Under the pieces are notes generated by a model, which was given only the letters and a program-made list of their open reading frames with translations, searched no databases and was not told the origin of the DNA. A stretch of 34,943 nt of DNA. It comes from Ramicandelaber brevisporus. Its lineage: Eukaryota; Kickxellomycota; Ramicandelaberales; Ramicandelaberaceae. The position numbers and the translations under genes were made by a program. Below, in pieces: positions 1 to 9,690 of this stretch. Position 1 is the stretch's first letter. Every line of letters starts with the position of its first letter. The DNA is taken from positions 11,003 to 45,945 of the forward strand of contig MU602755.1 in assembly GCA_025201865.1 (NCBI GenBank), in the 5' to 3' direction.

Positions 1-58
1 TAGTGATACAGTTGAGAAAGAGACTTTTATAACGCAAAACAAAAAGAACTTGTTGGGT

Positions 59-808
59 TTAGTTGCCAGTAGCCGGCGCCGATGCTGTATCATTTGTATG
101 TTTAAATGCTGCGATTCCTGCAATAATCGCCGCTGCCATGAACACCAACGACACTATAAACCAGGTAAATCCGCAAACTCTTGATGGGCATCCAGTGTAT
201 TTGGCATACACCACTGCGTCACTCTCATTTCTCTTGTTCACAATCAAATGATCCACCGTTTCGTACAGCGAGTAAAGCACAGACATGGTTCCCATAAATG
301 CCACAAAATACCGTAGGCCGACACCGCCTTGCAGCCACCACAGGAATGCTAGCAAGCCGATAAATAGCACGGCAATTACTCGAGCCAGCCAGTTTCTCGC
401 CCACCACATTGTTGCAAGTAGTGCTACACCAACGACCACTGTGCACACTTTGGAGGCGATGGTGTTGAACCCGCAGAAAATCATCAATGCGCCAATTAAG
501 GAGCTGCCCAGATAGCCAGCGGGAATGGTGCAGCACGGGTTGCCGCCAGTCATTTGGGTCAGTCCGCCTTCGTCTGGTTCAATGGTGATCGAGTGGATTT
601 TGGCACCAGTGATTACGCCGGCGAACGCATGTCCAAACTCATGGAATGAGACGGTTACAAGCTTGAATGGGTAGATTATCATTTTGAGATACGGGACGTT
701 CCAGAGAATGAGGATGCCGACAATGTAGCCGGCAATGACGTAGAGCAGCTTCTTTTGCTCATCGTTGGGTGTTATAGCGTCGAGAACATCTTGGTTGGTT
801 ATAGTCAT
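59..808 (-). CDS. M50B-like multipass membrane protein (putative zinc metalloprotease)
   Basis: The 249-residue product has an HExxH zinc motif (H56-E57-F58-G59-H60) at the end of a hydrophobic segment. It is followed by a GG-x-T stretch near residues 81-89 and an AGYLG motif at 97-101. At least five further hydrophobic segments lie at about 22-40, 103-133, 143-160, 166-182 and 213-235. This order (HExxH, Gly-rich loop, GYxG, membrane helices, then a Tyr-Glu-x-x-Asp element near 182-186 and a cytosolic SDA stretch at 196-198) matches the fungal peptidase M50B-like family. Those proteins are usually 220-260 residues and mostly uncharacterised; relatives of the wider M50 clan cleave substrates inside the membrane. 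The start is an ATG at 806-808. Catalysis is inferred from the motif only, and no substrate can be named. The nearest upstream gene is 785 bp away. Confidence 0.85.
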   Translation of the reverse strand: MTITNQDVLDAITPNDEQKKLLYVIAGYIVGILILWNVPYLKMIIYPFKLVTVSFHEFGHAFAGVITGAKIHSITIEPDEGGLTQMTGGNPCCTIPAGYLGSSLIGALMIFCGFNTIASKVCTVVVGVALLATMWWARNWLARVIAVLFIGLLAFLWWLQGGVGLRYFVAFMGTMSVLYSLYETVDHLIVNKRNESDAVVYAKYTGCPSRVCGFTWFIVSLVFMAAAIIAGIAAFKHTNDTASAPATGN

Positions 809-1593
809 CTGTAGCTGGCTATAGTGGCAAAAGACTTGTTTGCTGCTGTTTAGTGTTGTTTAGTGTTGTTTGCTGTTGCTTGCTACTACTGTTGTTGCTG
901 TTGTTGTTGCTGTTGTTGACAGTAATCTGATGAAGGGAGTGCACAAAACAACACTGTATTTATGACACAGAGAGAGAGAGCCGCAGCCAGTGCCTATTTG
1001 TCCTGCACGGCGAACGACGGTGGATATTTGTCAGGATCCCTCCCCCAAAAATAGCTCACTGACGATAGTATGCGTCTTGGATGTCGGCCTCTTGGCGTTT
1101 CCAAAATAAAAAAGAAAAGAACGTCATCATCCATGAGAACAGTACAAAGAAAGTCTTGGCTGTCCCATAAATTTAAACTTCAAGTCGATGGCATTAGCAA
1201 ACACAGATCAATGTGATTCGCTGAGCTTGTCCATCTCATCGCTCGTATTGGCTGCTTGATATCTTCAACGTCGGCATGAGTGTACGAAAACCGCTTGGTT
1301 AATGCATCTGGTTTTGCCAAGCATCTTTTGTGCGCGACTTCCAAAATAATGTGTCGATGGAGAATAAAGTTTCTTGTCACAAAGAAGCCGGCATCCTGTT
1401 GCTCAGTACAGGATATCGGAAGAACGTGACATACATTTTTTCATCTAATTAGCAATATTTGTTTTACTCTATAACTCTAAAATAGATTATTATAAATTGA
1501 AATGTAAAAAGTAACATGGTCTATTAAAATAAAAGGTGTATTAGGGTGTTTAAAAAGGTTATCATTAGGTTAGTATGATTTATAAGGAAGAAA
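809..1593. other. Intergenic region: promoter side of the M50B-like gene and 3' side of the homeodomain gene
   Basis: No convincing gene is visible. Next to the M50B-like start is a TG-rich repeat-bearing stretch at 840-920: two perfect copies of a 10-bp unit at 848-867, then GTT/GCT microsatellite sequence. A short GA run lies near 969-982. The right half, from about 1440, is AT-rich and probably holds the 3' UTR of the homeodomain gene. A 66-codon minus-strand frame at 1180-1380 begins at GTG and is not supported. Confidence 0.6.
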
Positions 1594-3490
1594 CTAACGA
1601 GGATGACGAGCAGAATACATTGAAAGTGGAGCTGGATCGACAACCGACGTTCCGATACCGAGTCCTGATACTTTACGTGCCAAGCTGTGGCTTGGTGTTT
1701 CTACTGTGCTATTCTGTCCACTAGCGAAGGATGCTGCAGCAGCCGATGACGACGACGATGTTGGATTAGGGGTTGTAATTGATGCTGGTGCTGGTGCTGG
1801 TGCTGGTGCTGGTGAAGCTGGTCTCGTCATCAGCATGCTGTTGAGAGATGGTAGCGTGAATACTGGGCCATTTGAGGATAAAGCCGGATTGCGTTGACGT
1901 CTCTCACGTGCAATCTCACCAACGCGACTAATATACGCCAGTTCATCACTGCTGGCAGAACGAGAGTGTTCAAACCAAGAATTCAAAGGCTGCGGCTTCG
2001 ATCCATCAGCCGAGCTTGGTGCACCAATGCGAAGTGATGCATACTGGCTGGCTTGGCTGGTGCTGATGATGGCAGAAAGCGGTCGGCTCGGTCTTGGAAG
2101 TGGCAGCGATGGAACAGAATGAGCAAGTGTTGAGGATGTGGTAGTCGACACAGTCGTTGGCGTTGGTGTAGCCTTGGTTCCTGGCGAACCTGCCAATGAA
2201 GACGATGGACGTGGAAGCGGAAGCTGGATACGAGTTGCGGTTGGCAATGGTGTACTGTACTCTTGTGGAGAGCTGCTGTGAATGCTGTGGCGTTGGTGAT
2301 ATGGATGTGTGTACGGTAAGCTACGCACACCCGAGACAGCTGGGTTCATAGATGGATAGACCGGCGGTGAAGAAATGGACTGTGAAACTGGACCAGCTGT
2401 CATCAGCGAAGAACGTGGCATTGCCTGCTGGAAACCACCATCTGTGTTGGCAGGGAATGCCCACGAACTACTGGTGACGGAATCAAGGCTGCCGCGCTGA
2501 GACTGGCGATGCTCGGCTGGAATAGCACTCTGTGGAATACCAGGCTGTGACAATGAACGAGGCGGTTGTGGGATGGGTTCAGCAAGAAGCACTGGCTGAA
2601 GTTGCAACTTCTGTCGCTGTTGCTGCTGCTGCTGCTGCTGTAACTGTAACTGTAACTGCTGATGATGCTGCTGCTGTTGTTGCTGAAGATGGTGCTGAAG
2701 TGAGTGTGGTTGTGAGCGTGGTTGCTGCAATGCCATTGGTTGAGCGGAACGAGCTGGAGTAGACAGCATAACCGGAGTGCTCAGTCTAACTGGCACTGGT
2801 TTAAGCTGCACGCTGCCCCCAGCTGGCCGAGCTGGAGAGTTTCTCGATGCTGTCAACAGCTCGGAGCCACTCATATCACCCAGATCATCATCTGTGCAGC
2901 TGATGGATGGGGAGGGGTCTCCCATCATGAAGCTCGTTCTCGGCATTGCCATCATACCTGCCGCTGCTGACGATGCTGATGCTGACATTGTAGCTGGTGT
3001 TAGCGGAGAGCAATATGGTCGACCAGAAGGCGTCACATGTTTATTCTTGTGTTTCTGGCGCTGGTTCTGAAACCACACCTGCACTGTTCTCGCAGGCATT
3101 CCCAAGGCCACCCCCAGTCGCTCACGCAATCCTGTGTTTGGCAGCTGAGTGTACTGAAACACTCGTGTCAGCACGCGTGTCTGATACGGGTTCATTGTGT
3201 TTCTTCTACGTCTCGGCGGTCTGCCTCCTCTGCTGCCGTTGTTGTCATTGCTATCCACATCCAGCATTGTCTCATCATCAGTAACTGTGGCGTCCTCGAG
3301 ATACATTGCAGGTTCTTGCAATAGTCGAATGTGCCGCATTCGCTGTTGATGCTGCTGATTATTGCCACGAATAAGGCGTGCAGCTGCTGTAGTGGCTTTT
3401 AATAGCGGGGTGCGTGCTTCTTCGAGGATGCGAGTTAACATTTGTTCATCACGGGAATCGGCGGGCGACAATATCCCAATTGCAGCATGC

Positions 3491-3521
<31 letters not shown>

Positions 3522-3585
3522 GCTGCTGAGCGTATTGCTGTGGTTGCTCCGGTGGTGGCAGCGGTGGCTGCTGTGGCCGTTGCAT
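1594..3585 (-). CDS. Homeodomain transcription factor with polyQ and low-complexity regions
   Basis: The product is 663 residues. A canonical homeodomain spans about residues 124-183. It has the basic N-terminal arm RRRR before it, core L16 and F20 positions present, and the recognition-helix signature WFQNQR at 171-176 (homeodomain W48, F49, N51, R53). This is a nuclear DNA-binding protein of the fungal Pho2/Yox1-like typical (60-residue) homeodomain class; the target genes are unknown. The rest is low complexity: Q tract at about 20-32, Q/H/L-rich stretch in the middle, Ser/Pro/Thr-rich C-terminal half and a Pro-Ala dipeptide run encoded near 1780-1812. The frame is open upstream to a GTG at 3597, but the first ATG is at 3583-3585 with an in-frame TAG further upstream, so the ATG is used. 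It is intronless. A long pyrimidine-rich leader/promoter lies upstream on its coding strand. Confidence 0.94.
3491..3531. repeat. TTG/CAA microsatellite encoding the N-terminal polyglutamine run
   Basis: A nearly pure run of TTG units on the + strand, ending in TGCTGC, gives the 13-residue Q tract of the homeodomain protein. Because the run is almost uninterrupted CAA on the coding strand it should be prone to length change between strains. Confidence 0.85.
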
Positions 3586-5042
3586 TTCCGTTGTCACGCG
3601 TCGTTGTCGTCGAGTGGTAGGCAGTGTATAAGATGCTGCGGATAACAGTTCTGCTCTCTACTGTCGGTACTAGTGTCTGCAGCGGTGCTATTTGCGTGAT
3701 ACTATGTTTGATTGTTGTTTGTTGTTGCTGGTTGACTATTGTAGTTGTGGGCTGGTGGAAAATAAAAATCAAGCAGGACAGCTCTAGCCAAGACAGCAAT
3801 AGCGCAAACACTTCAAGGGAGAAAACTAGGAGTCACTGGGTGATCCAGATTGTGGGAGATTAGGCGCAAAATGTGTGGGTGAGTATGTGAGTGCTACCCG
3901 GAAACAAAATACGACGATGACGAAACAAGCCAAAATGAGAAAGAGAAAGAGAAAGAGAAGGAAAAAACAAAAGGCGTTACACCAGTATGGGTCAAACAAA
4001 GGGAATGCAAATCGTGATGATGGTAACAGCGGCGATCAAGTGCAGATCCGGAGGGGAATAACGCCTGTGGTACAGCTAGCCAGTGAGGTCAACAGTAGTG
4101 TCAAATATGGAAAGTGCGAAAGGAAAAAGCAATCGGTTGATGAAAGAAACAAAACCAAAAAAGAAAATAAGAAAAGGGATGGTAGCAATAGAGCTAGTAG
4201 GAAAGGACAAAGGACAAAGGAACAAAGGAATAAAGGAATGATGGGTTCGTGTGTAAATAAAACCCGTGACTTTTTCTGGGTAGCAGTGGTAGGTAGAGGG
4301 TTACTTTGTTTTGTTTTTTTGACGAGGTTGATGATGCGGCTATTCAGACAAGCATCACCAGTCCTGAAACACGCACACAATATATCGGTCGTGAGAAGGG
4401 GCTCAATATAAACTCTAGCAGACTCCCACGACCACAAGGCTGGTCTGATTTATATGGGGAGAGGGGGCGATATTGGGGTGAGTAGAGTAAGTTTTGGAGA
4501 GAGCTCAAAGAAAGAAGAAGGAAAAGCGTGGGAGTTCGGGCAAATATGAAATAGTGAGTGAAGAAGGAACGAGTAAAGAAAGAGGAAGAGAGAGAGAAAG
4601 AGAAGATTGGGAGAGGGAGAGTGCGTGTGTATGCGAGTGTTTATGGAGTAGATGAGATGGTCCGATGGTGATCCATGAGAAACAAACAATAAGCACTATG
4701 AATAGATGCCTCCCTGCAGGGGGTAGTGAGCCTTTCCACTCCTTTCTAATTGAGTAATTAAGGGATGCAATTACATCCAACAAAACCTGTGACATGTGCT
4801 CTGTTTGTTTGTTTTTATTCAATGGACAAACTCGTGTGATTATAGTAGAATATCAAAATAGGATAACAACAGCTCATACCTATCTCATAAGTAAGCTGTG
4901 TTTCGAGATTTCAAACTGTACGATAGTATGCACAACTATCAGTGATGTTGGATAAAAAAGTAAAAATAAAAAGATGAGGACAAGCACGAGGAGAGTAAAT
5001 GCTAAAAGCTACTTGTTTAGTTATCTAATCGCAATATGAGTA
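3586..5042. promoter_or_regulatory. 1.46 kb intergenic region with a strong purine/pyrimidine strand bias
   Basis: This separates the homeodomain start from the F-box/LRR-like stop; both genes are on the minus strand. From about 3900 to 4660 the + strand is markedly purine-rich, with GAAA/GAGA runs at 3936-3975, AAAGGA-type repeats at 4199-4240 and GAGA runs at 4575-4622. The coding strand of the homeodomain gene is therefore pyrimidine-rich there. It may be promoter plus a long leader, with the 3' UTR of the F-box/LRR-like gene at the right end (TTTATT at 4814-4819 is a possible minus-strand poly(A) signal, 224 bp past that stop). No gene is supported; a 178-codon basic + strand frame (3875-4411) begins at GTG and looks composition-driven. 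Confidence 0.55.
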
Positions 5043-6629
5043 TCAGTTAGTTGATTCCACGAATTTAACGGCAGGGAAGTCGTTGCGATAGTTGCCCAAA
5101 ACCTCCTCATCAACTCTAACGGTTGTGCAGACTGCCAAACGCACAAAACACTTGAGCAACGCACCGACAGCAGTCTCATACTTTTCTGGTTTGGCATACT
5201 CATCCATCACAACATTAAGTGAGTGGACTGTGGTATTTTCAATTCTGGCCAAGCGATCAATACCACTGGAAGATTGTCCACTAATGCCATCTTCGCTGCC
5301 TTGCTCTTCAAAAGTAGCATTCGTGAGACGAACATCAGTCAGAACAGGCGCTTGCACGAGTAACTGCAGCGTATACGGCGTCATCTTGACCTCTTTCAAC
5401 TCAATTGAACGCAAGCTGGGGAACGGAGACGACTTCAACACGGCGATATCTCCAGAGTTCTTGCGCGGCATCTCCTTCAAAAAGCCGGGATAGTATAGGT
5501 CGAATCCAATACTCAAGTGAGCAAGCTTGGGCAGAGCATCTCCGATGTCACGTAGATCGAATTCATCGACTTCATCAACTTCGAGCGTGTCATGGTACAT
5601 GGTCAGATGCTCAACGTTTGGTAAAGTCGAGAGATATGGGATAACCTTGCCCAAGAAAAGAGAGCCTTCCACGGCAAGTTTGCGCACTGATGGCCACGGA
5701 CTTGCAAGAACACCTTTGAGTACTTTATCCGCACCACCGGCACATTGATAAGTATTAGCGTACAAGCTCAGTTCTTGAACAGCAGGGAACAACGATCCAA
5801 AGTCAAATTGTGAGCAAATCTCGCTGCTGGAATCACAGCAAATATGGAGCTTCAGCTTCTTCAGCGCCGGAAAACTGAGGTTCTTGCGCTCACTAAACGG
5901 AATGCTTGCCAGGAGTCTACCAAGTCCTTCTGCACCACACTTGTCATCACCGGATTGGACCCCAAGCTCGACCAAATGGCGTACGAGGAGATTGTTTGTG
6001 TCAGCATAACTTGCGTCACTAAAGTCAATGACATCGTTCTCAATCTTGAAACACAGCTGAGCCTTTTCACTTTGCAACTTGAGCCATGGCATCAACTTGG
6101 GTGAAAGCTGTAAAGCAAAGACACCAGGCATTTCCCACTCAATCGTCAACTTGCCAGTGCAGCTGTCAGCTTGACGGTTAATCCACTGGAATGCCGGATC
6201 ATCATCAACGGTTTTATCATGCATATCGATGAGTTCATCGTATAAAGAGAATCCAACATGCTGGAGCCGTTCAAGTGGCTTGCCCTGTGCAGCCACAGCA
6301 GCATTCTTGAGATCATAATACGGAATCCACAGATGGGTGAGGTTCGGGAAGGTTGACAGCAGGTCGTCTGACACTGGGATGTCCTGTCGGCTGGCGAAAC
6401 GACGAACCAAATGCCCATACGTCTTGAGAGCCTCCGGTGGCATGTTGTTTTCGTACGGAACACCCTTGTCAAGACGACGCCAGATGCGCTCTGCAAAGAG
6501 CTCGTGGAACGCCTTGTTTACAGTCAGAGCAGGCACAGCTTCCCACCGAGCAAAGAATTCGGTAATCAGCTCCTGCAGCTCGCGCGGCAGACCGAACAGC
6601 AGCGAAACGGGGTCAAGTTCAGCGATCAT
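5043..6629 (-). CDS. F-box-like / leucine-rich-repeat protein
   Basis: The product is 528 residues. Residues about 10-55 resemble an F-box: LPREL at 14-18, then amphipathic helices and a conserved-looking RIWRRLD ending. The rest contains at least eight irregular LRR-type strands of the pattern (F/L/W)Px(L/V)xxLxL, for example FPNLTHLWI, FPALKKLKL, FPAVQELSL, LPNVEHLTM, LPKLAHLSI and FPSLRSIEL. Such proteins usually serve as substrate receptors in SCF ubiquitin ligases; large lineage-specific families of this kind occur in Kickxellomycotina. The F-box match is partial and the target is unknown. The frame opens at a GTG (6785), but the first ATG is at 6627-6629 directly before the F-box-like part, so that start is preferred. 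Gene A diverges from it 711 bp away. Confidence 0.68.
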   Translation of the reverse strand: MIAELDPVSLLFGLPRELQELITEFFARWEAVPALTVNKAFHELFAERIWRRLDKGVPYENNMPPEALKTYGHLVRRFASRQDIPVSDDLLSTFPNLTHLWIPYYDLKNAAVAAQGKPLERLQHVGFSLYDELIDMHDKTVDDDPAFQWINRQADSCTGKLTIEWEMPGVFALQLSPKLMPWLKLQSEKAQLCFKIENDVIDFSDASYADTNNLLVRHLVELGVQSGDDKCGAEGLGRLLASIPFSERKNLSFPALKKLKLHICCDSSSEICSQFDFGSLFPAVQELSLYANTYQCAGGADKVLKGVLASPWPSVRKLAVEGSLFLGKVIPYLSTLPNVEHLTMYHDTLEVDEVDEFDLRDIGDALPKLAHLSIGFDLYYPGFLKEMPRKNSGDIAVLKSSPFPSLRSIELKEVKMTPYTLQLLVQAPVLTDVRLTNATFEEQGSEDGISGQSSSGIDRLARIENTTVHSLNVVMDEYAKPEKYETAVGALLKCFVRLAVCTTVRVDEEVLGNYRNDFPAVKFVESTN

Positions 6630-7340
6630 CTTGTTATATGTGCTATTGTTCTCGGAAACTGGTAAACGCCATGAAGCCAAAGGGACAGGCGAACCCTCCT
6701 CCCCAACTCTCAAGACATAGTATCTAAACGGGGAAGCCACACTAAAATACAAAAAGCGATGCCAACACCAATTATGCACATTCACCTGTTTCCAGACAAA
6801 TTAAGCTCGTTTCAAACTTGTTGGAACAACGAGTGATAGAGGAAGAAGCAGTGATTTGCGATGCTAAAAGGCAACGAAAGAGGTGAATGGATATCTTGTT
6901 CGCAATCCTCGCTGCCACTACAGTTTGTTGTCCATCCAGTTGAATTGGATTGGTTGAGTGAGTTAAAGCCACTTTAGCAAGCCTTTTCTGGGTTCAAGCG
7001 GACATGCCTACATTACAAAGAGAGAAGTAACCTTTGCCTGACACTGTGTCTAAAGTGTGACGGAATGTGATTGGTGTCCGCAGCTTTTGGGATTGCTGCG
7101 CTTTGCAATCAGAGGCGGAGTACACTTTATTTTTTCTTGGCATTTGAGTTTTGTATTTGTGTGCGGTCAATGCCGAGGGCGACGCGAGCGTGCTCTGCAA
7201 ACTTTTGGAGAAAGTTGGTCAGCTCGACAAACATCCATCTCTCTCTTTCCTCCTCCTTCTCTCTCTCTCTCTCACTCTTTCACCTTCTCTCGCTCGCTCG
7301 CTTGCCTACTCACCAATTAGCTTCTCTATCTGCTCTTTAT
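6630..7340. promoter_or_regulatory. Divergent promoter between the F-box/LRR-like gene and gene A, with CCAAT boxes
   Basis: The region serves two divergent genes. ATTGG (reverse CCAAT) occurs twice back to back at 6944-6953 and again in the context TGATTGG at 7068-7074, about 320 bp from the F-box ATG and 270 bp from the gene A ATG. CCAAT boxes are bound by the HAP (NF-Y) complex in fungi. A pyrimidine tract at 7234-7312 (TC repeats) ends 29 bp before the gene A start and probably lies in its leader or core promoter. Frames through this region begin only at GTG/TTG. Confidence 0.6.
7234..7312 (+). repeat. CT-rich tract in the leader of gene A
   Basis: A TC/CT dinucleotide-rich stretch lies immediately upstream of the ATG at 7341. 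Pyrimidine tracts in this position are common around transcription starts in fungi, and it argues against starting the protein further upstream. Confidence 0.6.
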
Positions 7341-9509
7341 ATGGTCTCGAAGAAGCCGTTTGCTGATACAGCAGCAGTGGACGGGACTATCGCCACCACG
7401 ACTGCTGCGAAAGCAGCTACAACGACGACGACAGCGCCAGCGCCAGCAGTCGGTTACACGGTTGGTAATTCTCAGTCTGTTGCATCTGCGCCATTTGAAG
7501 ATGACGAGTCCGAAGATGAGGAGGCTGCTCTTCTTGGCAACAGCAACAGCAACGGCAACAGCAATGGCAAGAGAAACAAGAATAACAATGCCACATCTTA
7601 TCGCAATGGCACCAGCGCTCAACCATCAACCACCGATACATTTGCATCGCCATCACCACCAGCAGCAACGGAGCACGATATGATGCCGCCACCGTACTCT
7701 GAGTTTGCAGACGACGGTAACGTCTCATTGGATCCTCAACACGTCGTGAACAACGTTCTTGGAAGCACTGTCAACTTTGGACAGCCTGTATTTCCATCAT
7801 TCGATCCATCTGCTCCAGCAGCAGCCGTGAACCATAACATGCAAACCTCTCAGCCTCATTCTGGCAGTTCCTCAAACAGCAACACTGGTGCATACCATCC
7901 AAATCACCCAGTTTATCAGCCTGGCGTGACAAATGAGCTGCCAATGGGTGACAAGATTCTTTCGCTTTGGGATAGTGCGGCGAATCAGTTCCGTCGCGTA
8001 ATTGCAAACCGTGTTTTGATTGATGCTAATGAGCGTGCAAGCAGATTCAGACAGCTGCCTGTCTTTAACATGCCTCCACCGCCAAATGCACCAATGCCGC
8101 CCATGCCTCCTCCACCACCGCCAGTGCCAGTGCCACATTCCGTGTCGGGTATGCACATGGTACCACCCCATCCACCGCATCCACCGATGCCGCCACATCC
8201 ACCACAGCGCCATGGAACTGGTCCAAATGTCATCACAGTTGATGTGAACTCTCTTCACAGCAACCAGCACAGCAATAGAAACAGCAACCAGCAGAGTCGC
8301 CAGCACCGCCATTCCATTTACTTGGGCCGCCGCAAACGCAATAAGTCGTGCTGCTCCGCTTGCATCTCCCGTCTGTGCCGCGGCATGTGCTGCTGCGTCT
8401 TCCTTTGCTTCATCTTGCTTGTGTTCCTTACACTGTTTAGCGGCTATGCATTGTACGAAATTATACGTCCCATCTTCAATCCACCACTCGACATGTGCGA
8501 ATTTGTGACTTCCAGAAACTCCTCCATCGTCCTGCCTTCACTGAACTTTAACCAGTTCACAGTGGCCCACAAAGGTAACATGTACAACAAAATCAATTTT
8601 GTAACCGACTATTCATTGACAAAATCGGCATATGTGGACATAAATGTGTTTGCCAGCAGTCAGTATGCTTTGGATAAGGCTGTCTTGCAACAAAGTTACA
8701 ACAGCGACAAGAATGATTTTGACATAGGTGTGCACACTGGATTCATGTTCCCCATTACTGCTCACTGCGTCCTGGCAAACTTGACTGTGCGCGTACCTCC
8801 ATCCGGCTTGCAGGCAAAATTGGTAGCACTTGCGACAGTAGCCAGCAATGTGAATATTGGAGGTGAGGAGCGAGTTCCGCGTGGCTTGGCGAAGCCGATT
8901 ATTAAAGCGGATAAACTGGCGCTTGCGGGCATGTATGGAGATTATACGGTGAATAATGTGGAGGCTGGACAGCTGTCATTAGCATTGGTGCAGAGTAAAA
9001 TCAAAGGAAGTGCGCATGTAACCAAAGGTACTTCGTTTAGTTTTATAGGAGTGAAGGCTGATTATAGACTGTCGGTCCCTGATGGATGCTTTGCAGGTTC
9101 TCGTCACCGCATTAACAGCAGCAACAAGAACAAGAACAGTAACAGCAACAGCAACAGTAATTTGGAGACTGGAATTGACTCAGGTTGGTGGCCAGTGTTT
9201 GATGGCGATTCCAGCATTGATACTGGTTTTGCTAGAGAAAATGGAACTCGCATCTTTGGGTCAATGCTTGGCTCTGAGCTCAACATCAACGTTACATCAA
9301 ACTTCTGTGGCTCGTTTGAAAGCGAGGGTGGCAGGTTTACTGTTGTATCAGACAGCCCATTCTCCAAGTCAAAGGTTTATGTTGATGGCACAAAGCCTGG
9401 TCGCATTTCGGGATGGTTTGGACCGCGTAGAGAAGTTGGAAATCAGCGGATTGAGTTCAGTGGTGGATTCTCAGTCACAAACTTAACCTTTGTGGATCCG
9501 CACCATTAA
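7341..9509 (+). CDS. Type II membrane protein A with PPxY and dileucine motifs and a beta-rich outer domain
   Basis: The product is 722 residues and the family was not identified with certainty. The N-terminal ~335 residues are disordered (Ser/Asn/Pro/His-rich) and carry an acidic dileucine motif E60-E-A-A-L-L65 and a PPPY motif at 116-119. A polybasic stretch and a Cys cluster (C337, 338, 341, 346, 350-352; possible palmitoylation) precede one membrane segment at about 350-372. The ~350-residue C-terminal part has five N-glycosylation sequons (NSS, NLT, NGT, NVT, NLT) and alternating beta-like strands, so it is probably lumenal or extracellular. Landmarks include CEF just after the membrane, AHCVLANLTV, and GSF near the C-terminus. 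These match protein B (22249-25251), so the two are paralogues. The open frame runs upstream from a TTG through an in-frame ATG at 7170, but 7341 is preferred because the CT tract lies between. Vacuole/endosome location and Rsp5 recruitment are inferences. Confidence 0.85.
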   Translation: MVSKKPFADTAAVDGTIATTTAAKAATTTTTAPAPAVGYTVGNSQSVASAPFEDDESEDEEAALLGNSNSNGNSNGKRNKNNNATSYRNGTSAQPSTTDTFASPSPPAATEHDMMPPPYSEFADDGNVSLDPQHVVNNVLGSTVNFGQPVFPSFDPSAPAAAVNHNMQTSQPHSGSSSNSNTGAYHPNHPVYQPGVTNELPMGDKILSLWDSAANQFRRVIANRVLIDANERASRFRQLPVFNMPPPPNAPMPPMPPPPPPVPVPHSVSGMHMVPPHPPHPPMPPHPPQRHGTGPNVITVDVNSLHSNQHSNRNSNQQSRQHRHSIYLGRRKRNKSCCSACISRLCRGMCCCVFLCFILLVFLTLFSGYALYEIIRPIFNPPLDMCEFVTSRNSSIVLPSLNFNQFTVAHKGNMYNKINFVTDYSLTKSAYVDINVFASSQYALDKAVLQQSYNSDKNDFDIGVHTGFMFPITAHCVLANLTVRVPPSGLQAKLVALATVASNVNIGGEERVPRGLAKPIIKADKLALAGMYGDYTVNNVEAGQLSLALVQSKIKGSAHVTKGTSFSFIGVKADYRLSVPDGCFAGSRHRINSSNKNKNSNSNSNSNLETGIDSGWWPVFDGDSSIDTGFARENGTRIFGSMLGSELNINVTSNFCGSFESEGGRFTVVSDSPFSKSKVYVDGTKPGRISGWFGPRREVGNQRIEFSGGFSVTNLTFVDPHH
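9120..9162 (+). repeat. AAC/AGC microsatellite encoding an Asn/Ser/Lys-rich loop
   Basis: An in-frame run of AGC, AAC and AAG codons inserts a low-complexity Ser-Asn-Lys stretch into the outer domain of protein A, between two otherwise ordered-looking segments. Confidence 0.7.
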
Positions 9510-9627
9510 TTAACTACTCCTTTGTTGTTGTTTTTTATTTTTAACTCATACTTGCTTCGCTCTTTCTTTCTTTCGCACTCTTTTCATTATAAATCTTCTC
9601 ATCATTTTTAAACATCTAGCATCTTTT

Positions 9628-9633
9628 TTTATT
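9628..9633 (-). terminator. Candidate poly(A) signal for TAO3
   Basis: TTTATT on the + strand, i.e. AATAAA on the minus strand, lies 58 bp past the TAO3 stop codon. A second copy is at 9534-9539. The assignment rests on motif and position only. Confidence 0.4.
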
Positions 9634-9671
9634 GCCATAGCTGAATTATTTAAAATAACTTAACTTAACTT

Positions 9672-9677
9672 AATAAA
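9672..9677 (+). terminator. Candidate poly(A) signal for gene A
   Basis: AATAAA lies 163 bp after the gene A stop codon in the 181-bp convergent interval with TAO3. If it is used, the 3' UTRs of the two convergent genes overlap. Confidence 0.4.
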
Positions 9678-9690
9678 TGAAGTATACAAA

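Noticed and set aside
1180-1380. 66-codon minus-strand frame with fairly balanced composition, considered as a retroelement remnant
   Set aside because: It has no ATG start and no reverse transcriptase, integrase or repeat signature around it.
3875-4411. 178-codon very basic frame in the purine-rich intergenic region
   Set aside because: It begins at GTG, its Lys/Arg content follows from GA-rich sequence, and it has no domain-like part.
6630-6785. 52-residue N-terminal extension of the F-box/LRR-like protein
   Set aside because: The extension begins at GTG; the first ATG, at 6629, sits right before the F-box-like part.
7071-7340. 90-residue N-terminal extension of protein A
   Set aside because: It opens at TTG and would translate the CT tract. 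An in-frame ATG at 7170 exists, but 7341 fits the leader and the similar start of the paralogue.
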